64,000 nucleotides of DNA, taken from contig NZ_CP009241.1 in the NCBI RefSeq assembly GCF_000758525.1, forward strand, positions 7,297,501-7,361,500, written 5' to 3'. Position 1 is the stretch's first letter. Every line of letters begins with the position of its first letter. Below, piece after piece: positions 8,364-17,310 of the stretch. The translations under genes were made by a program, and so were the position numbers. Under the pieces are notes generated by a model. That model was not told the origin of the DNA. It made no database searches and saw nothing but the letters and a program-made list of their open reading frames with translations. Source of the stretch: Paenibacillus sp. FSL H7-0357. Its GTDB lineage: Bacteria; Bacillota; Bacilli; Paenibacillales; Paenibacillaceae.

Positions 8364-9285
8364 TGTTTTCTCCCCCAATACGGTGGAGGAAGTAACTTTC
8401 CAGCGTATCACCAGCCAGTGCCATTCCGGTTATCAGTACACCTTCCTTCATAAGCACCGCAGAGATAGCCTCCATGTCATCCAAGTGATCGTACAATTTA
8501 ATAGTGCCATCAGGCATTACCTGATACTCTTTTATGCCCAGCTGACTCTCTAATGCGAGCAATGCATTCTCAACCTTATTGGTTTGCAGCGCAATATGGC
8601 GTTTACACTTTTCATTCAGCTGATTTTGCGTTAATTCTTCTATCAGGGTACCTTTATTAATCAATATGTATTGCGACACCGTTTGATAAAGCTCATTAAG
8701 GATATGACTGGATATTAATATCGTTGTACCGCGTTCCTCATTCAAGCGCTTCAGTAAAATTCGCATTTCAGCAATCCCCATGGGGTCAAGGCCATTAATG
8801 GGTTCATCTAAAATGAGTAATTCAGGATCATGAAGTAATGCAATTGCAATACCCAACCGCTGCCGCATTCCCAAAGAAAAATTACGGACAGCCTTCCTTC
8901 CTATACTACTGTCATTCAGACCGACCAGCTCCAAAGTTTCCTTGATTACCTGTTTATCAGGTATACCACGCTGAATACGCTGAACCTCCAAATTCTGTAC
9001 AGCAGTCATATTGGGGTAAAGCGCGGGTGTTTCGACCATGCAGCCTATTCGTTTACGTTGCTCTTGCAGAGCCTGTTTTCCTGTTTTCCCAAAAAGGTAC
9101 AGCTCGCCGCTTGTGGGAAAGGATAATCCTACAATCAAGCGAATCAACGTTGTTTTTCCTGCTCCGTTCTGACCGATGAAGCCATAAATTTTCCCCCGTT
9201 CAATACTTAAATTAATATTATCCAAGGCCAAAACATGATTGTATTTCTTGGTGAGGTTTTTGGTCATAAGAATGGTGTCATTCAT
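8347..9285 (-). CDS. ABC transporter ATP-binding protein (BcrA/lantibiotic-export type)
   Basis: A 312-residue ATPase. Walker A GQNGAGKTT at 38-46, signature FSLGMRQRLGIA, Walker B LLILDEPINGLD and switch His in SSHIL are all present. The C-terminal ~80 residues after the nucleotide domain are the extension common in BcrA-like subunits of ABC-2 exporters. The ATG at 9285 is preferred, since AAGGAG is ten bases upstream; a GTG at 9294 is too close to that site. It powers the two permeases encoded downstream. With the flanking two-component genes this resembles systems that confer resistance to bacitracin or lantibiotics. Confidence 0.9.
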   Translation of the reverse strand: MNDTILMTKNLTKKYNHVLALDNINLSIERGKIYGFIGQNGAGKTTLIRLIVGLSFPTSGELYLFGKTGKQALQEQRKRIGCMVETPALYPNMTAVQNLEVQRIQRGIPDKQVIKETLELVGLNDSSIGRKAVRNFSLGMRQRLGIAIALLHDPELLILDEPINGLDPMGIAEMRILLKRLNEERGTTILISSHILNELYQTVSQYILINKGTLIEELTQNQLNEKCKRHIALQTNKVENALLALESQLGIKEYQVMPDGTIKLYDHLDDMEAISAVLMKEGVLITGMALAGDTLESYFLHRIGGENNVLSH

Positions 9286-9438
9286 CTCTGTCACACTCCT
9301 TATATAAAATAAGCTAAAGTACAGAAGCTTGTGGTTGCTGCCTATTTTAGAATAAAACCTTAAATAAATTCTTAAATTAAACCAGCGTATCTTAAAGAAT
9401 CCATAAAGTCTTTGTTCGTGACTATGATTAAATTTAGT

Positions 9439-10128
9439 TTATGTAGTCTTATACAAGCGATAGCCAATTCCCCAGACAGTCTCTATGTATTGCTGGTCAG
9501 GGTTGATGACCTTCAGCTTATTGCGTATGTTGCTAATATGGACATTAAGCGTATTATCCTCGCTCATATATTCTTCGTTCCATATACTCCTGAATAAATT
9601 TGCTTTTGAATATATTTTGTCCGGATGCCTCATAAGCAGCGCCAAAATCCCGTATTCTTTGGCAGTAAGTGCAAGTTCGCGTCCTGCAACCTCTACAAGA
9701 TGATTAATATCATCCAGCTCAATATCTTTATAGATCAGACATTTGGAGCCGGCAGTATTCATCTGCATTTTATTACGCCGCAAATTGCTTTCAATCCGGG
9801 CTAAAGTCTCGTCGAGATCAAAGGGTTTTGTGATGTAATCATCTGCTCCAATACGTAAAAGATCTATTTTGGTTTGTGTTGTATCTTTGGCAGAAATCAC
9901 TATCACCGGAACTGCAGAATGTTTGCGCAGTTCAAGCAGAATCTGATCACCGCTTTTAAACGGCAACATCAGGTCTAACAATATTAAGTCAAAGGTTTCC
10001 GTTTGAATAAGCTGCAAGGCTTCTAATCCATCATATGTAGAGGTCGTTAAATAACCATGTCCGGATATAAAGCTGTGAAGCAATCCGTTTATTTCTTTCT
10101 CATCTTCGACAATCAGTATATGCTCCAT
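9439..10128 (-). CDS. OmpR/PhoB-family response regulator
   Basis: A 229-residue regulator with a receiver domain (acidic pocket EDE near 8-10, phosphoacceptor Asp52 in LILLDLMLPF, Lys in ITKPFD) and a C-terminal winged helix ending VWGIGYRLYKTT, as in OmpR proteins. AGAGGTG precedes the ATG. It is the first gene of the set RR-ATPase-permease-permease-HK and presumably activates that operon, with the kinase at 5987-6871 as partner. The 150-base gap to the ATPase gene suggests a second promoter for the transporter genes. Confidence 0.9.
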   Translation of the reverse strand: MEHILIVEDEKEINGLLHSFISGHGYLTTSTYDGLEALQLIQTETFDLILLDLMLPFKSGDQILLELRKHSAVPVIVISAKDTTQTKIDLLRIGADDYITKPFDLDETLARIESNLRRNKMQMNTAGSKCLIYKDIELDDINHLVEVAGRELALTAKEYGILALLMRHPDKIYSKANLFRSIWNEEYMSEDNTLNVHISNIRNKLKVINPDQQYIETVWGIGYRLYKTT

Positions 10129-10253
10129 TTCATCACACCTCTTGATTAACTTGAGATCCGGTTATTCTGCTCACAGCTAATTTGCTGGATTTCCAGGGTA
10201 TAAAATCTTCCTTTTCCCCTTTATTTTAACACTAAGCCTTGAAAATACGCTTA

Positions 10254-10472
10254 CTATATAGACTGAACATAAGATTCCCCCATTTGGGCGAGGACGTAAC
10301 TACGGTGAATATTTGGACTTCCGGCCGCTGTTGTCCCCAGATTTCTTGATTTAACCCGCTATATGCGGTGGAAATCCGGTGACAAAGGCGGTCGCTATCG
10401 CTCCTACAGTTCCAAAATTCCCCTCCGCTACTACTTGCCCTTTTGGGTAGTGATTAATTTCATTCTATATAG
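10254..10472. repeat. Palindromic ~218-bp dispersed element, copy A (divergent)
   Basis: The element is bounded by CTATATAGA...TCTATATAG inverted ends. Its core is a hairpin with arms 10331-10345 and 10371-10385 (13 of 15 pairs) and a CCGC-GCGG inner loop, flanked by the conserved blocks TTTGGACTTCCGGCCGCTG and GGTCGCTATCGCTCCT. It matches copies at 20787-21005 and 31752-31969 in these blocks but its stem sequence differs while still pairing. An extra end-like sequence (AAGTTCATCTATAGAG, 10622-10637) lies just before mqnB. No transposase is present; a MITE-like element is the simplest explanation. Confidence 0.75.
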
Positions 10473-10651
10473 CATTATAATCAAATCATTTTGATTTCAG
10501 CTAACCCGTCTAGAAATTCCCCGGCGAATTTGACCTGCCTCCTAAAACGGCGTAGACTTTCAAAAGTGAGCAGAAACAATAAAAGATCAGGCCGCAACCA
10601 GCGGTTTATTTGTGCTATTTCAAGTTCATCTATAGAGAAGGAGGCTGAGTA
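10473..10651. other. Leader region before mqnB
   Basis: Together with repeat copy A this fills the 520-base gap between the response regulator and mqnB. It contains a small AATCA-TTT-TGATT dyad and the end-like sequence at 10622-10637 overlapping the mqnB ribosome binding region. No promoter can be named with confidence. Confidence 0.35.
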
Positions 10652-11344
10652 ATGAAGGCAGATCATACTTCAACCTCGACCGGCGAAGCCGTGGAGGAAG
10701 CCCTGCCGCGCGTGCTGATCGTAACCGCTGTCGAAGCCGAGCGGGAGGCGGTCCTGCGCGGCCTGAGGGGCAGCAGCAGGTTCCACGTCATTGCTGCGGG
10801 TGCCGGCACCGCGGCAGCAGCGGCGGGCACCGCCGCCGCTCTGGCAGCCGGAAGCTACGGCTGCGTTATCAGCGCCGGGATCGGCGGCGGGTTCCCCGGG
10901 CGGGCGCCCGTAGGTTCGCTGGCCCTCGCCAGCGAGATGATTGCCGCCGACCTCGGGGCGGAGACGCCGGAGGGCTTCCGCAGCGCGGCCGAGCTCGGCT
11001 TCGGCCGCGTGTCCGTGCCGGGCCACTCCGGCACGGTGCAGGCAGTTGCGGCCGCGCTCGCAGCGGCCGGGCTTACGGTAAGCACAGGCCCTGTGCTTAC
11101 CGTGTCAACGGCGACCGGCACCGCCGGGACGGCCGCCGCTCTGGCCGCGCGGCATCCCGGTGCCGTCGCGGAGGCGATGGAAGGCCACGGGGTTGCCGTG
11201 GCCGCCCGGCACTTCGGGATCGCGGCGCTGGAGCTGCGCGCGATCTCGAACCCGGTCGGCCCGCGCGACCGGGCGGCGTGGAAAATCAATGAAGCCATGG
11301 ATGCCCTCGCGGCCGCGGCTGCGATACTACTGGAGGTGCTGTAA
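10652..11344 (+). CDS. mqnB: Futalosine hydrolase
   Basis: A 230-residue nucleoside phosphorylase-fold protein that removes hypoxanthine from futalosine to give dehypoxanthine futalosine in the futalosine route to menaquinone. Family marks: VLIVTAVEAEREAV at the start, SAGIGGGFPG, and the ribose/base-binding EAMEGHGVA followed by ISNPVGPRDRAAWKIN. The identity is firm because the next gene, overlapping by one base (TAATG), is mqnD of the same pathway. Oddities: it is markedly more GC- and alanine-rich than its neighbours, and it contains a 29-base near-perfect DNA palindrome (11075-11103) that encodes a repeated LTVST. GGAGG precedes the ATG. Confidence 0.9.
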   Translation: MKADHTSTSTGEAVEEALPRVLIVTAVEAEREAVLRGLRGSSRFHVIAAGAGTAAAAAGTAAALAAGSYGCVISAGIGGGFPGRAPVGSLALASEMIAADLGAETPEGFRSAAELGFGRVSVPGHSGTVQAVAAALAAAGLTVSTGPVLTVSTATGTAGTAAALAARHPGAVAEAMEGHGVAVAARHFGIAALELRAISNPVGPRDRAAWKINEAMDALAAAAAILLEVL

Positions 11345-12195
11345 TGACAACCGAACTGAATATTGCCTTTTCCCCTTGCCCCAATGACACCTTTGTGTTC
11401 CATGCCTGGGCGCACGGGCTAGTAGAGAATGCACCCAAGCTGAATGTTACCTTTGCAGATATTGATATTACGAACGGTCTGGCTGCTGATGGCGCCGGGC
11501 CTGAGGTGCTCAAAATTTCCTATGCTGCCCTTCCCTGGGTGCTGGAGCGGTACAAGCTGCTGCCTTGCGGCGGCGCACTTGGCCGGGGCTGCGGCCCGCT
11601 GGTGCTGACCCGCAAAGGGCCGGGCGCGATCAAGCATCCCAAGGAGCTGTCGGGCCGCAGAATCGCCGTACCCAGCGAGCGCTCCACCGCCTATCTGCTG
11701 TTCCGGCTGTGGGCTGCGCAGCAGGTGCCGAGCGGCCCATCCGAAATCGTCGTCATGCCTTTCGATGAGATTATGCCTGCTGTGCGTGACGGGCAGATTG
11801 ATGCCGGACTGGTGATTCACGAAGCCCGGTTCACTTATCCTTCCTACGGTCTCCACATGCTGACCGATCTTGGCAACTGGTGGGAAAGTGATACCGGACT
11901 GCCTATACCGCTTGGGGCAATTATCGCCCGCCGCGATCTGGACAGCGAAGCCATCTCCGGCTGGATACGCAGTTCACTGCAGTACGCCTGGGATCATCCT
12001 ACAGCAAGCAGAGATTATGTCCTGGACCACGCCCAGGAGCTGTCTCCGGAAGTCGCCAAATCACATATTGATCTTTACGTGAACGAGTTCTCGATGAATC
12101 TCGGGGAGGACGGCTACGCAGCAATCTCTGCTCTGCTGAACCGCGCCGCGGCCGAGGGTCTCGTGCCCGCCGTTGCTCCTGAGCTGCTTCGTTAG
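11344..12195 (+). CDS. mqnD: 1,4-dihydroxy-6-naphthoate synthase
   Basis: A 283-residue protein with a periplasmic-binding-protein-like fold. It converts cyclic dehypoxanthine futalosine to 1,4-dihydroxy-6-naphthoate, the naphthoquinone ring precursor of menaquinone. The N-terminal FSPCPNDTFVFHAW and the GLVIHEARFTY segment, whose His159 corresponds to the catalytic His of characterised MqnD proteins, are diagnostic. It is translationally coupled to mqnB, with GGAGGTG at the end of mqnB serving as its ribosome binding site. mqnA, mqnC and mqnE are not in the window and must be elsewhere. Confidence 0.93.
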   Translation: MTTELNIAFSPCPNDTFVFHAWAHGLVENAPKLNVTFADIDITNGLAADGAGPEVLKISYAALPWVLERYKLLPCGGALGRGCGPLVLTRKGPGAIKHPKELSGRRIAVPSERSTAYLLFRLWAAQQVPSGPSEIVVMPFDEIMPAVRDGQIDAGLVIHEARFTYPSYGLHMLTDLGNWWESDTGLPIPLGAIIARRDLDSEAISGWIRSSLQYAWDHPTASRDYVLDHAQELSPEVAKSHIDLYVNEFSMNLGEDGYAAISALLNRAAAEGLVPAVAPELLR

Positions 12196-12268
12196 AGCAT
12201 CAAACAGATGACTTCGGAAGCTTTTAAATTTACAATGAAGCTAAAGATCAGTGATGGGAGAGGATTCA

Positions 12269-13090
12269 ATGATTCCTGCAGGCAACAGCAAGCAAAACAT
12301 CGACCGCTTCTTGGGATTTCAGGACGAATACGACCGTTACCGCCCGGAAGCCCCGCAATTGGTTACTGAATTGTTGACGAATTACTTGGGCAGCCGCCCT
12401 GCCCTCGTGGCCGACATAGGCTGCGGAACAGGACTGTCCACCTTTCTGTGGAGAGAGGGTGCCGGCTCTGTAGTCGGCATAGAACCTAACCCCGACATGC
12501 TGGCCAAAGCGCTTGACAAGCTTGCCCGGCAAGGACAGCAACAATCCCTGTCCTTTGTCCAAGGATACTCCAACCAGCTGCCCTTTGACTCTGGCAGTGT
12601 TGATATCATCACCTGCTCCCAGTCGTTCCACTGGATGGAGCCGGTAAGCACACTGCAGGAAATCTCCCGCTGCCTGCGCCAAGGCGGGGTGTTCGCCGCT
12701 TATGACTGCGATTGGCCGCTCGTATTACAGGCGGATATTGAAACCCGCTACAAACAGCTGATATCCGCCGCCGATGAACTACTTGATGTACTCCAGCCAG
12801 CCGCCGAACAGGCGCATAAATGGGATAAAGAGGGACATCTGGGCCGGATAGAGGCCAGCGGCTGCTTCTCCTTTGCGCGGGAAATTGTTTTTCATAATAC
12901 AGAAGAATGTGATGCCGAACGTTATGTCGGGCTGGCACTCAGTCAAGGCGGCATTCAAACCGTTCTGAAGCTCGGTTCTTCCGCACTGGAGCAGCTTATT
13001 TCCGATTTCTCCGCAGCGGTAGAGCAGTATTTCCAGAGCCGGACCCTGCCGGTACACATCAGCTACCGGATGAGAGTCGGGATCAAATAA
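12269..13090 (+). CDS. Class I SAM-dependent methyltransferase
   Basis: A 273-residue methyltransferase of the UbiE/Methyltransf_11 type. Motif I VADIGCGTGLSTF binds SAM, followed by the acidic Glu of VGIEPNPDMLAKA and motif IV-like DIITCSQSFHWMEP; FHWMEP is common in small-molecule methyltransferases of this group. The start is the ATG at 12269, because GGGAGAGG lies six bases upstream; the earlier GTG and ATG at 12251/12254 contain that site. It follows mqnD by about 70 bases and may be co-transcribed, but is not a known step of the futalosine pathway. Substrate unknown. Confidence 0.8.
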   Translation: MIPAGNSKQNIDRFLGFQDEYDRYRPEAPQLVTELLTNYLGSRPALVADIGCGTGLSTFLWREGAGSVVGIEPNPDMLAKALDKLARQGQQQSLSFVQGYSNQLPFDSGSVDIITCSQSFHWMEPVSTLQEISRCLRQGGVFAAYDCDWPLVLQADIETRYKQLISAADELLDVLQPAAEQAHKWDKEGHLGRIEASGCFSFAREIVFHNTEECDAERYVGLALSQGGIQTVLKLGSSALEQLISDFSAAVEQYFQSRTLPVHISYRMRVGIK

Positions 13091-13127
13091 TACGTGAAAC
13101 GGCTATCTTTCACCGCCCCAACAAAAA

Positions 13128-13166
13128 AAAGCGCCCAAATACGGAAACTCCGCATTTGGGCGCTTT
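13128..13166. terminator. Bidirectional terminator between methyltransferase and potD
   Basis: AAAGCGCCCAAAT pairs with ATTTGGGCGCTTT around a small inner hairpin. Runs of A on the left and T on the right let it serve both converging genes. Confidence 0.85.
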
Positions 13167-13208
13167 CTACTGGCTATGACTAACTGGCATGTTATGGTTA
13201 CCACCAGC

Positions 13209-14282
13209 TTATTTCTTGTTCATCTTGAACTTCAGGAACAGCTCGTTGTAATGGGCGAGCATCCGCTTGCCGAGGTTGTCGTAAACCTCCAGCCGGTCGG
13301 TAATTTCAGCCGGCGGATAGAAGCGGGTATCTCCGGAAATATCCTCCGGCAGCAGCGCAAGCCCTGGAACGTTAGGTGTAGAATAACCGACATACTCTGC
13401 ATTCTTCGCCGCCACATCGGGACGGAGCATGAAGTCGATGAACTTATGCGCCCCTTCCACATTGGCTGCCGTGCGCGGAATGACCATGTTGTCGAACCAT
13501 TTGTTCGAACCTTCCTCCGGCACCACATAATCGAGCTTGTCGTTCTCATCCATAATTTCTGAGGCGTCGCCGGACCATACGATCCCGACGGCTGCCTCTT
13601 CGTTCGCCAGCAGCATTTTGACCTCGTCACCGACAATAGCCTTCACATTGGGAGACAGCTTGTTCAGCTTGGCCAGTGCCTCCTGCAGGTGATCCTCATT
13701 CCGGTCATTGACGGAATAATGCAGGCTGTTCAGCGCCATCCCCATGACCTCACGGGCCCCGTCAACCAGGAAGATATTATTGTTCAGCCTGCTGTCCCAC
13801 AGGGAATCCCAGCTGCTGAAATCAATCCCCTCCGTCATTTCCGGGTTGTAGATAATGCCTACTGTCCCCCAGAAATACGGCACCGAATACAGATTCCCCG
13901 GATCGAAGGAAAGATCCATGAACTGCGGATCAATATTGGCCAGATTCGGAATCTTGCTGTGATCCAGCGGAAGCAGCAGCTTCTCTTCCCGCATCTTGGC
14001 GATAGCATAGTCTGAAGGCACAACAACATCAAAGGTTGTCCCGCCCTGCTCGACCTTGGTCAGCATCGCCTCATTGGAATCAAAGGTCTGGTAAATGACC
14101 GTAATCCCGGTTTCTTCCTCGAACTGCTTCAGCAGTTCAGGTTCGATATAATCGCCCCAGTTATAGATGGTCAGCGTATTGCCGCCCGTATAGCCCTCAG
14201 CCGAATTCAGCCTGGAAGCCAGGAACATCAGCCCAAATGCGACGATGAGAATCGCCAGAAAAGCATTCACCAGTTGTTTCAT
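13209..14282 (-). CDS. potD: Polyamine ABC transporter substrate-binding protein
   Basis: A 357-residue extracellular binding protein for spermidine/putrescine. LTIYNWGDYIEPELLKQFEE at the mature N-terminus, VVVPSDYAIAKM, and later VWSGDAS and FIDFMLRPDVA are typical of PotD. It is the last gene of a potA-potB-potC-potD operon and overlaps potC by four bases. Oddity: the N-terminal hydrophobic segment (about residues 5-22) has no lipobox Cys, whereas PotD of Gram-positives is normally a lipoprotein; it may stay anchored through an uncleaved helix. Ends at a strong terminator. Confidence 0.9.
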   Translation of the reverse strand: MKQLVNAFLAILIVAFGLMFLASRLNSAEGYTGGNTLTIYNWGDYIEPELLKQFEEETGITVIYQTFDSNEAMLTKVEQGGTTFDVVVPSDYAIAKMREEKLLLPLDHSKIPNLANIDPQFMDLSFDPGNLYSVPYFWGTVGIIYNPEMTEGIDFSSWDSLWDSRLNNNIFLVDGAREVMGMALNSLHYSVNDRNEDHLQEALAKLNKLSPNVKAIVGDEVKMLLANEEAAVGIVWSGDASEIMDENDKLDYVVPEEGSNKWFDNMVIPRTAANVEGAHKFIDFMLRPDVAAKNAEYVGYSTPNVPGLALLPEDISGDTRFYPPAEITDRLEVYDNLGKRMLAHYNELFLKFKMNKK

Positions 14283-15109
14283 CTAGGCACCCCCACTTCA
14301 GCGGCCGGCTCTGCGATATGAACCGCCGGGCGTTGCTTCCGGCGGTTCAGGAAATAATAACCGACGACAAGCAAGATGGTGAAGAGGAAGATCAGCGTGG
14401 ACAACGCGTTAATCGACAGGGATACACCTTGCCGCGCCCGGGAATAGATTTCCACCGAAAGCGTCGAATACCCGTTGCCTGTCACGAAAAATGTCACCGC
14501 GAAATCATCCAGTGAATAGGTAAGGGCCATAAAGAAGCCGCTGAAGATCCCGGGTTTAATAATCGGCAGAATCACCTTGGTCAGCACATCGCGGCGGCTG
14601 GCCCCGAGATCACGCGCAGCATCGGTCAGCGTCGGGCTCATGTCCTGCAGATGCGGCAGAATCATCAGCACGGCAATCGGCACGCTGAATGCGACATGCG
14701 AGAGCAGGACCGACACGAAGCCGAGCTTGATCCCGGCAATCGTGAACAGGATCAGGAAAGACGCGCCGATAATGACATCGGGACTGACAATCAGCACGTT
14801 GTTCAGTGAGAGCAGTGTATTCTTAGCCCTCCGGCTGCGGATGCGCTGGATGGCCAGCGCCCCGATGATCGCAATCAGCGTAGCAATCGCCGAAGACAGC
14901 AAGGCGATCACCAACGTGTTAATCATAATAATCATCAGCCGCGTATCCTGCACAACCTCACGATAATAATCCAGCGTGAAGCCTTCGAAGCCATGCATCG
15001 TCCCGCCGCTGTTGAAGGAATAGTACATTAGGTAGAAGATCGGTGCGTACAGCACGGCAAAGACCAGCACCAGGTACAGATTTGAAATCCCATTCTTATT
15101 ACTTCTCAT
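14279..15109 (-). CDS. potC: Polyamine ABC transporter permease PotC
   Basis: A 276-residue permease with six membrane helices and the EAA-type loop [20 protein letters not shown], which docks on the ATPase. The opening LYLVLVFAVLYAPIFYLMYYSFN is typical of PotC. Its ATG lies 11 bases inside potB and its stop overlaps the potD start, so translation is coupled throughout. Confidence 0.92.
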   Translation of the reverse strand: MRSNKNGISNLYLVLVFAVLYAPIFYLMYYSFNSGGTMHGFEGFTLDYYREVVQDTRLMIIMINTLVIALLSSAIATLIAIIGALAIQRIRSRRAKNTLLSLNNVLIVSPDVIIGASFLILFTIAGIKLGFVSVLLSHVAFSVPIAVLMILPHLQDMSPTLTDAARDLGASRRDVLTKVILPIIKPGIFSGFFMALTYSLDDFAVTFFVTGNGYSTLSVEIYSRARQGVSLSINALSTLIFLFTILLVVGYYFLNRRKQRPAVHIAEPAAEVGVPR

Positions 15110-15911
15110 GCCGCACCCCTTTCCGCGAGCTGCCCGACAGAATCATGAACAGCGCCATGATAACAATCAGGAAGACGGCAACAGTAGAGCCCATGCCCCA
15201 GTCCTGAGTGACCAGAAAATGCTGCTCAATGGCGGTGCCCAGCGTAATGACCCGGTTGCCGGCGATAAGGCGGGTAATCATAAACAGCGACAGCGCCGGA
15301 ATGAATACCGCCATGCAGCCGGAGCGCACCCCGGAGATGGTCAGCGGGAAAATGACCCGCCGGAATGTCGTCCACCCGGAGGCACCCAGATCACGGGCCG
15401 CATCTACAAGGGACAGGTTCAGCTCATCCAGAGCGCTGAAGATCGGCAGGATCATGAACGGGATAAAGATATATACCGAGACAAAGACAAAGCTGAAACC
15501 CGTAAAGAGGATTTGCTGCTCTCCGATGCCCAGCAGGTCAAAGACATTGTTGACCGGCCCGAAGGTCCCAAAGATACCGATAAAGGCATACGTCTTCAGC
15601 AGCAGATTAATCCATGTCGGCAGGATAATCAGCAGTAGCCACAGCTGCTTATGCTTCGTCCGGGTCAGCAGATACGCCGCCGGATAAGCCACCAGCAGCG
15701 AGAACAGCGTAATCAGGATCGCGTACCAGAAGGAGTTGAGCATCATTTTCATATATACCGGTGTAAAGAAGTTCACGTAGTTGTCCAGTGTAAGATGCCC
15801 GTCCAGATCAAACAGGGAGTAGTAGACAACCAGCAGCACCGGCGCTATGACGAACAGGGCGATCCATAAGTAATAAGGGATGAGGAAATACGACCGGCCC
15901 TTACTCTTCAT
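15099..15911 (-). CDS. potB: Polyamine ABC transporter permease PotB
   Basis: A 270-residue permease; six helices and the EAA loop [20 protein letters not shown] are present. The start is the ATG at 15911 ([20 protein letters not shown]), overlapping the end of potA by 11 bases; the open frame runs further upstream but that part is only the shadow of potA. It forms the membrane channel with PotC. Confidence 0.92.
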   Translation of the reverse strand: MKSKGRSYFLIPYYLWIALFVIAPVLLVVYYSLFDLDGHLTLDNYVNFFTPVYMKMMLNSFWYAILITLFSLLVAYPAAYLLTRTKHKQLWLLLIILPTWINLLLKTYAFIGIFGTFGPVNNVFDLLGIGEQQILFTGFSFVFVSVYIFIPFMILPIFSALDELNLSLVDAARDLGASGWTTFRRVIFPLTISGVRSGCMAVFIPALSLFMITRLIAGNRVITLGTAIEQHFLVTQDWGMGSTVAVFLIVIMALFMILSGSSRKGVRHEK

Positions 15912-17016
15912 GGCTCTCCACCTCGCCGTAAGCTTCCAGACGTCTGTCGAATTCTTCCTCCGTTTCCCCGAAACGCATAACATGAATCGCTTCCGGATCG
16001 AAATACAGCCCGATCTCGCTGCCGACCTCCGCCTTGCGCGTGGAATGGACCAGCCATTCGTGGCCGGACCCGTCGTAGCAGCTGATCTCGTAATGCACGC
16101 CGCGGAACAGCTGGGAATCCACGCGGACGCGCAGTTTGCCTTGTTCAACGGCAGCAATCTCCAGATCCTCCGGACGGATCACGATCTCCACCGCTTCATT
16201 CGGCTTCAGCCCCGCATCCACACATTCAAAGCGGTGGCCGTTAAATTCAACGATATAATCCTCAATCATCACACCGGGCACAATGTTCGACTCGCCGATG
16301 AAATCAGCCACGAAGCGGTTGATCGGCTCATCATAAATATCGTTAGGCGTTCCGCTCTGCTCAATACGTCCGCCGTTCATGACAAAAATCCAGTCGGACA
16401 TGGCCAGCGCTTCCTCCTGGTCATGGGTAACGAAGATAAAGGTAATGCCCAGCCGCTGCTGCATTTCCCGCAGAATGTACTGCATTTCCGTGCGCAGCTT
16501 CAGATCAAGTGCCGAAAGAGGCTCATCGAGCAGCAGCACCTGCGGTTCATTGACGATGGCCCGGGCAATCGCTACACGCTGCCTCTGTCCGCCGGACATT
16601 TCATTAATGGCCCGCTGATCGTAGCCTACAAGGTTGACGAAGCGCAGCGCTTCCTGCACCTTTTGCGTAATGACCTCTTTCTTAAGCTTCTTGATCCGCA
16701 GTCCAAAGGCCACATTCTCAAATACGTTCAGGTGCGGAAACAAGGCATAGTCCTGAAATACCGTATTGACCTGCCGTTCGTTGGCGGGAATGTGGTTGAT
16801 GATTTTGCCGTTCAAATAAATGGAACCTTCCGTTGGTTCAGCGAACCCGGCGATCAGACGCAGGATTGTCGTCTTTCCGCAGCCCGAGGGTCCCAGCAGT
16901 GTATAGAATTTGCCGCGTTCGATCTCGAAGCTGACTCCTTTTAACACGGCTTCTTCATCGTCGTATTGTTTGGTAACCTGGTCAAAAGAAATAATAGTGC
17001 CTTCCAGGGTAGTTAT
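15901..17016 (-). CDS. potA: Polyamine ABC transporter ATP-binding protein, apparent AUA start
   Basis: The ATPase of the polyamine importer. Walker [10 protein letters not shown], signature [12 protein letters not shown], Walker [13 protein letters not shown], switch His in VTHDQEEA, and a C-terminal TOBE domain are seen. The first conventional start, a GTG at 16947, would remove the first beta strand that all PotA proteins have. The frame stays open upstream and encodes [19 protein letters not shown], which fits the family. A GGGAGG ribosome site (17031-17026) stands exactly nine bases before an ATA codon (17016-17014), with no ATG, GTG or TTG at that place. I therefore set the start at ATA, giving 371 residues, close to the usual PotA length. 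Confidence 0.8.
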   Translation of the reverse strand: MTTLEGTIISFDQVTKQYDDEEAVLKGVSFEIERGKFYTLLGPSGCGKTTILRLIAGFAEPTEGSIYLNGKIINHIPANERQVNTVFQDYALFPHLNVFENVAFGLRIKKLKKEVITQKVQEALRFVNLVGYDQRAINEMSGGQRQRVAIARAIVNEPQVLLLDEPLSALDLKLRTEMQYILREMQQRLGITFIFVTHDQEEALAMSDWIFVMNGGRIEQSGTPNDIYDEPINRFVADFIGESNIVPGVMIEDYIVEFNGHRFECVDAGLKPNEAVEIVIRPEDLEIAAVEQGKLRVRVDSQLFRGVHYEISCYDGSGHEWLVHSTRKAEVGSEIGLYFDPEAIHVMRFGETEEEFDRRLEAYGEVESHEE

Positions 17017-17253
17017 GGCTAACGACCTCCCTTACCTTATGTAGTACAACCTATTTTACCCGCTTCTCGCAGGGAACAATCTAAAGTGGCATGCTCAGCG
17101 CTGATAAGCGACAATTCCTCCCTTCCTTCGACACACTTCAATATATATAGCATATAGGATTAATGCAATATATGCGATAGCTTACAATGTTAAAATGCAG
17201 CGCAGAAACTTAACAAGTTCGTAAAAACTGTACCCGTTATTGTTGTTTTTGAG

Positions 17254-17262
17254 TGCTATAAT
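17254..17262 (+). promoter_or_regulatory. Extended -10 promoter of the FUSC-type gene
   Basis: TGCTATAAT is a perfect extended -10 element, 49 bases before the start codon at 17311. No good -35 is present, as is normal for extended -10 promoters. Confidence 0.5.
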
Positions 17263-17310
17263 GAAAATTGCTGAAAACCTAAAAATGTTCTCTTATTGAT
17301 GTGAAAGAAG

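Noticed and set aside
15880..16944. A 354-codon plus-strand frame over potA
   Set aside because: Antisense to the complete ABC ATPase motif set; no start signal or recognisable domain.
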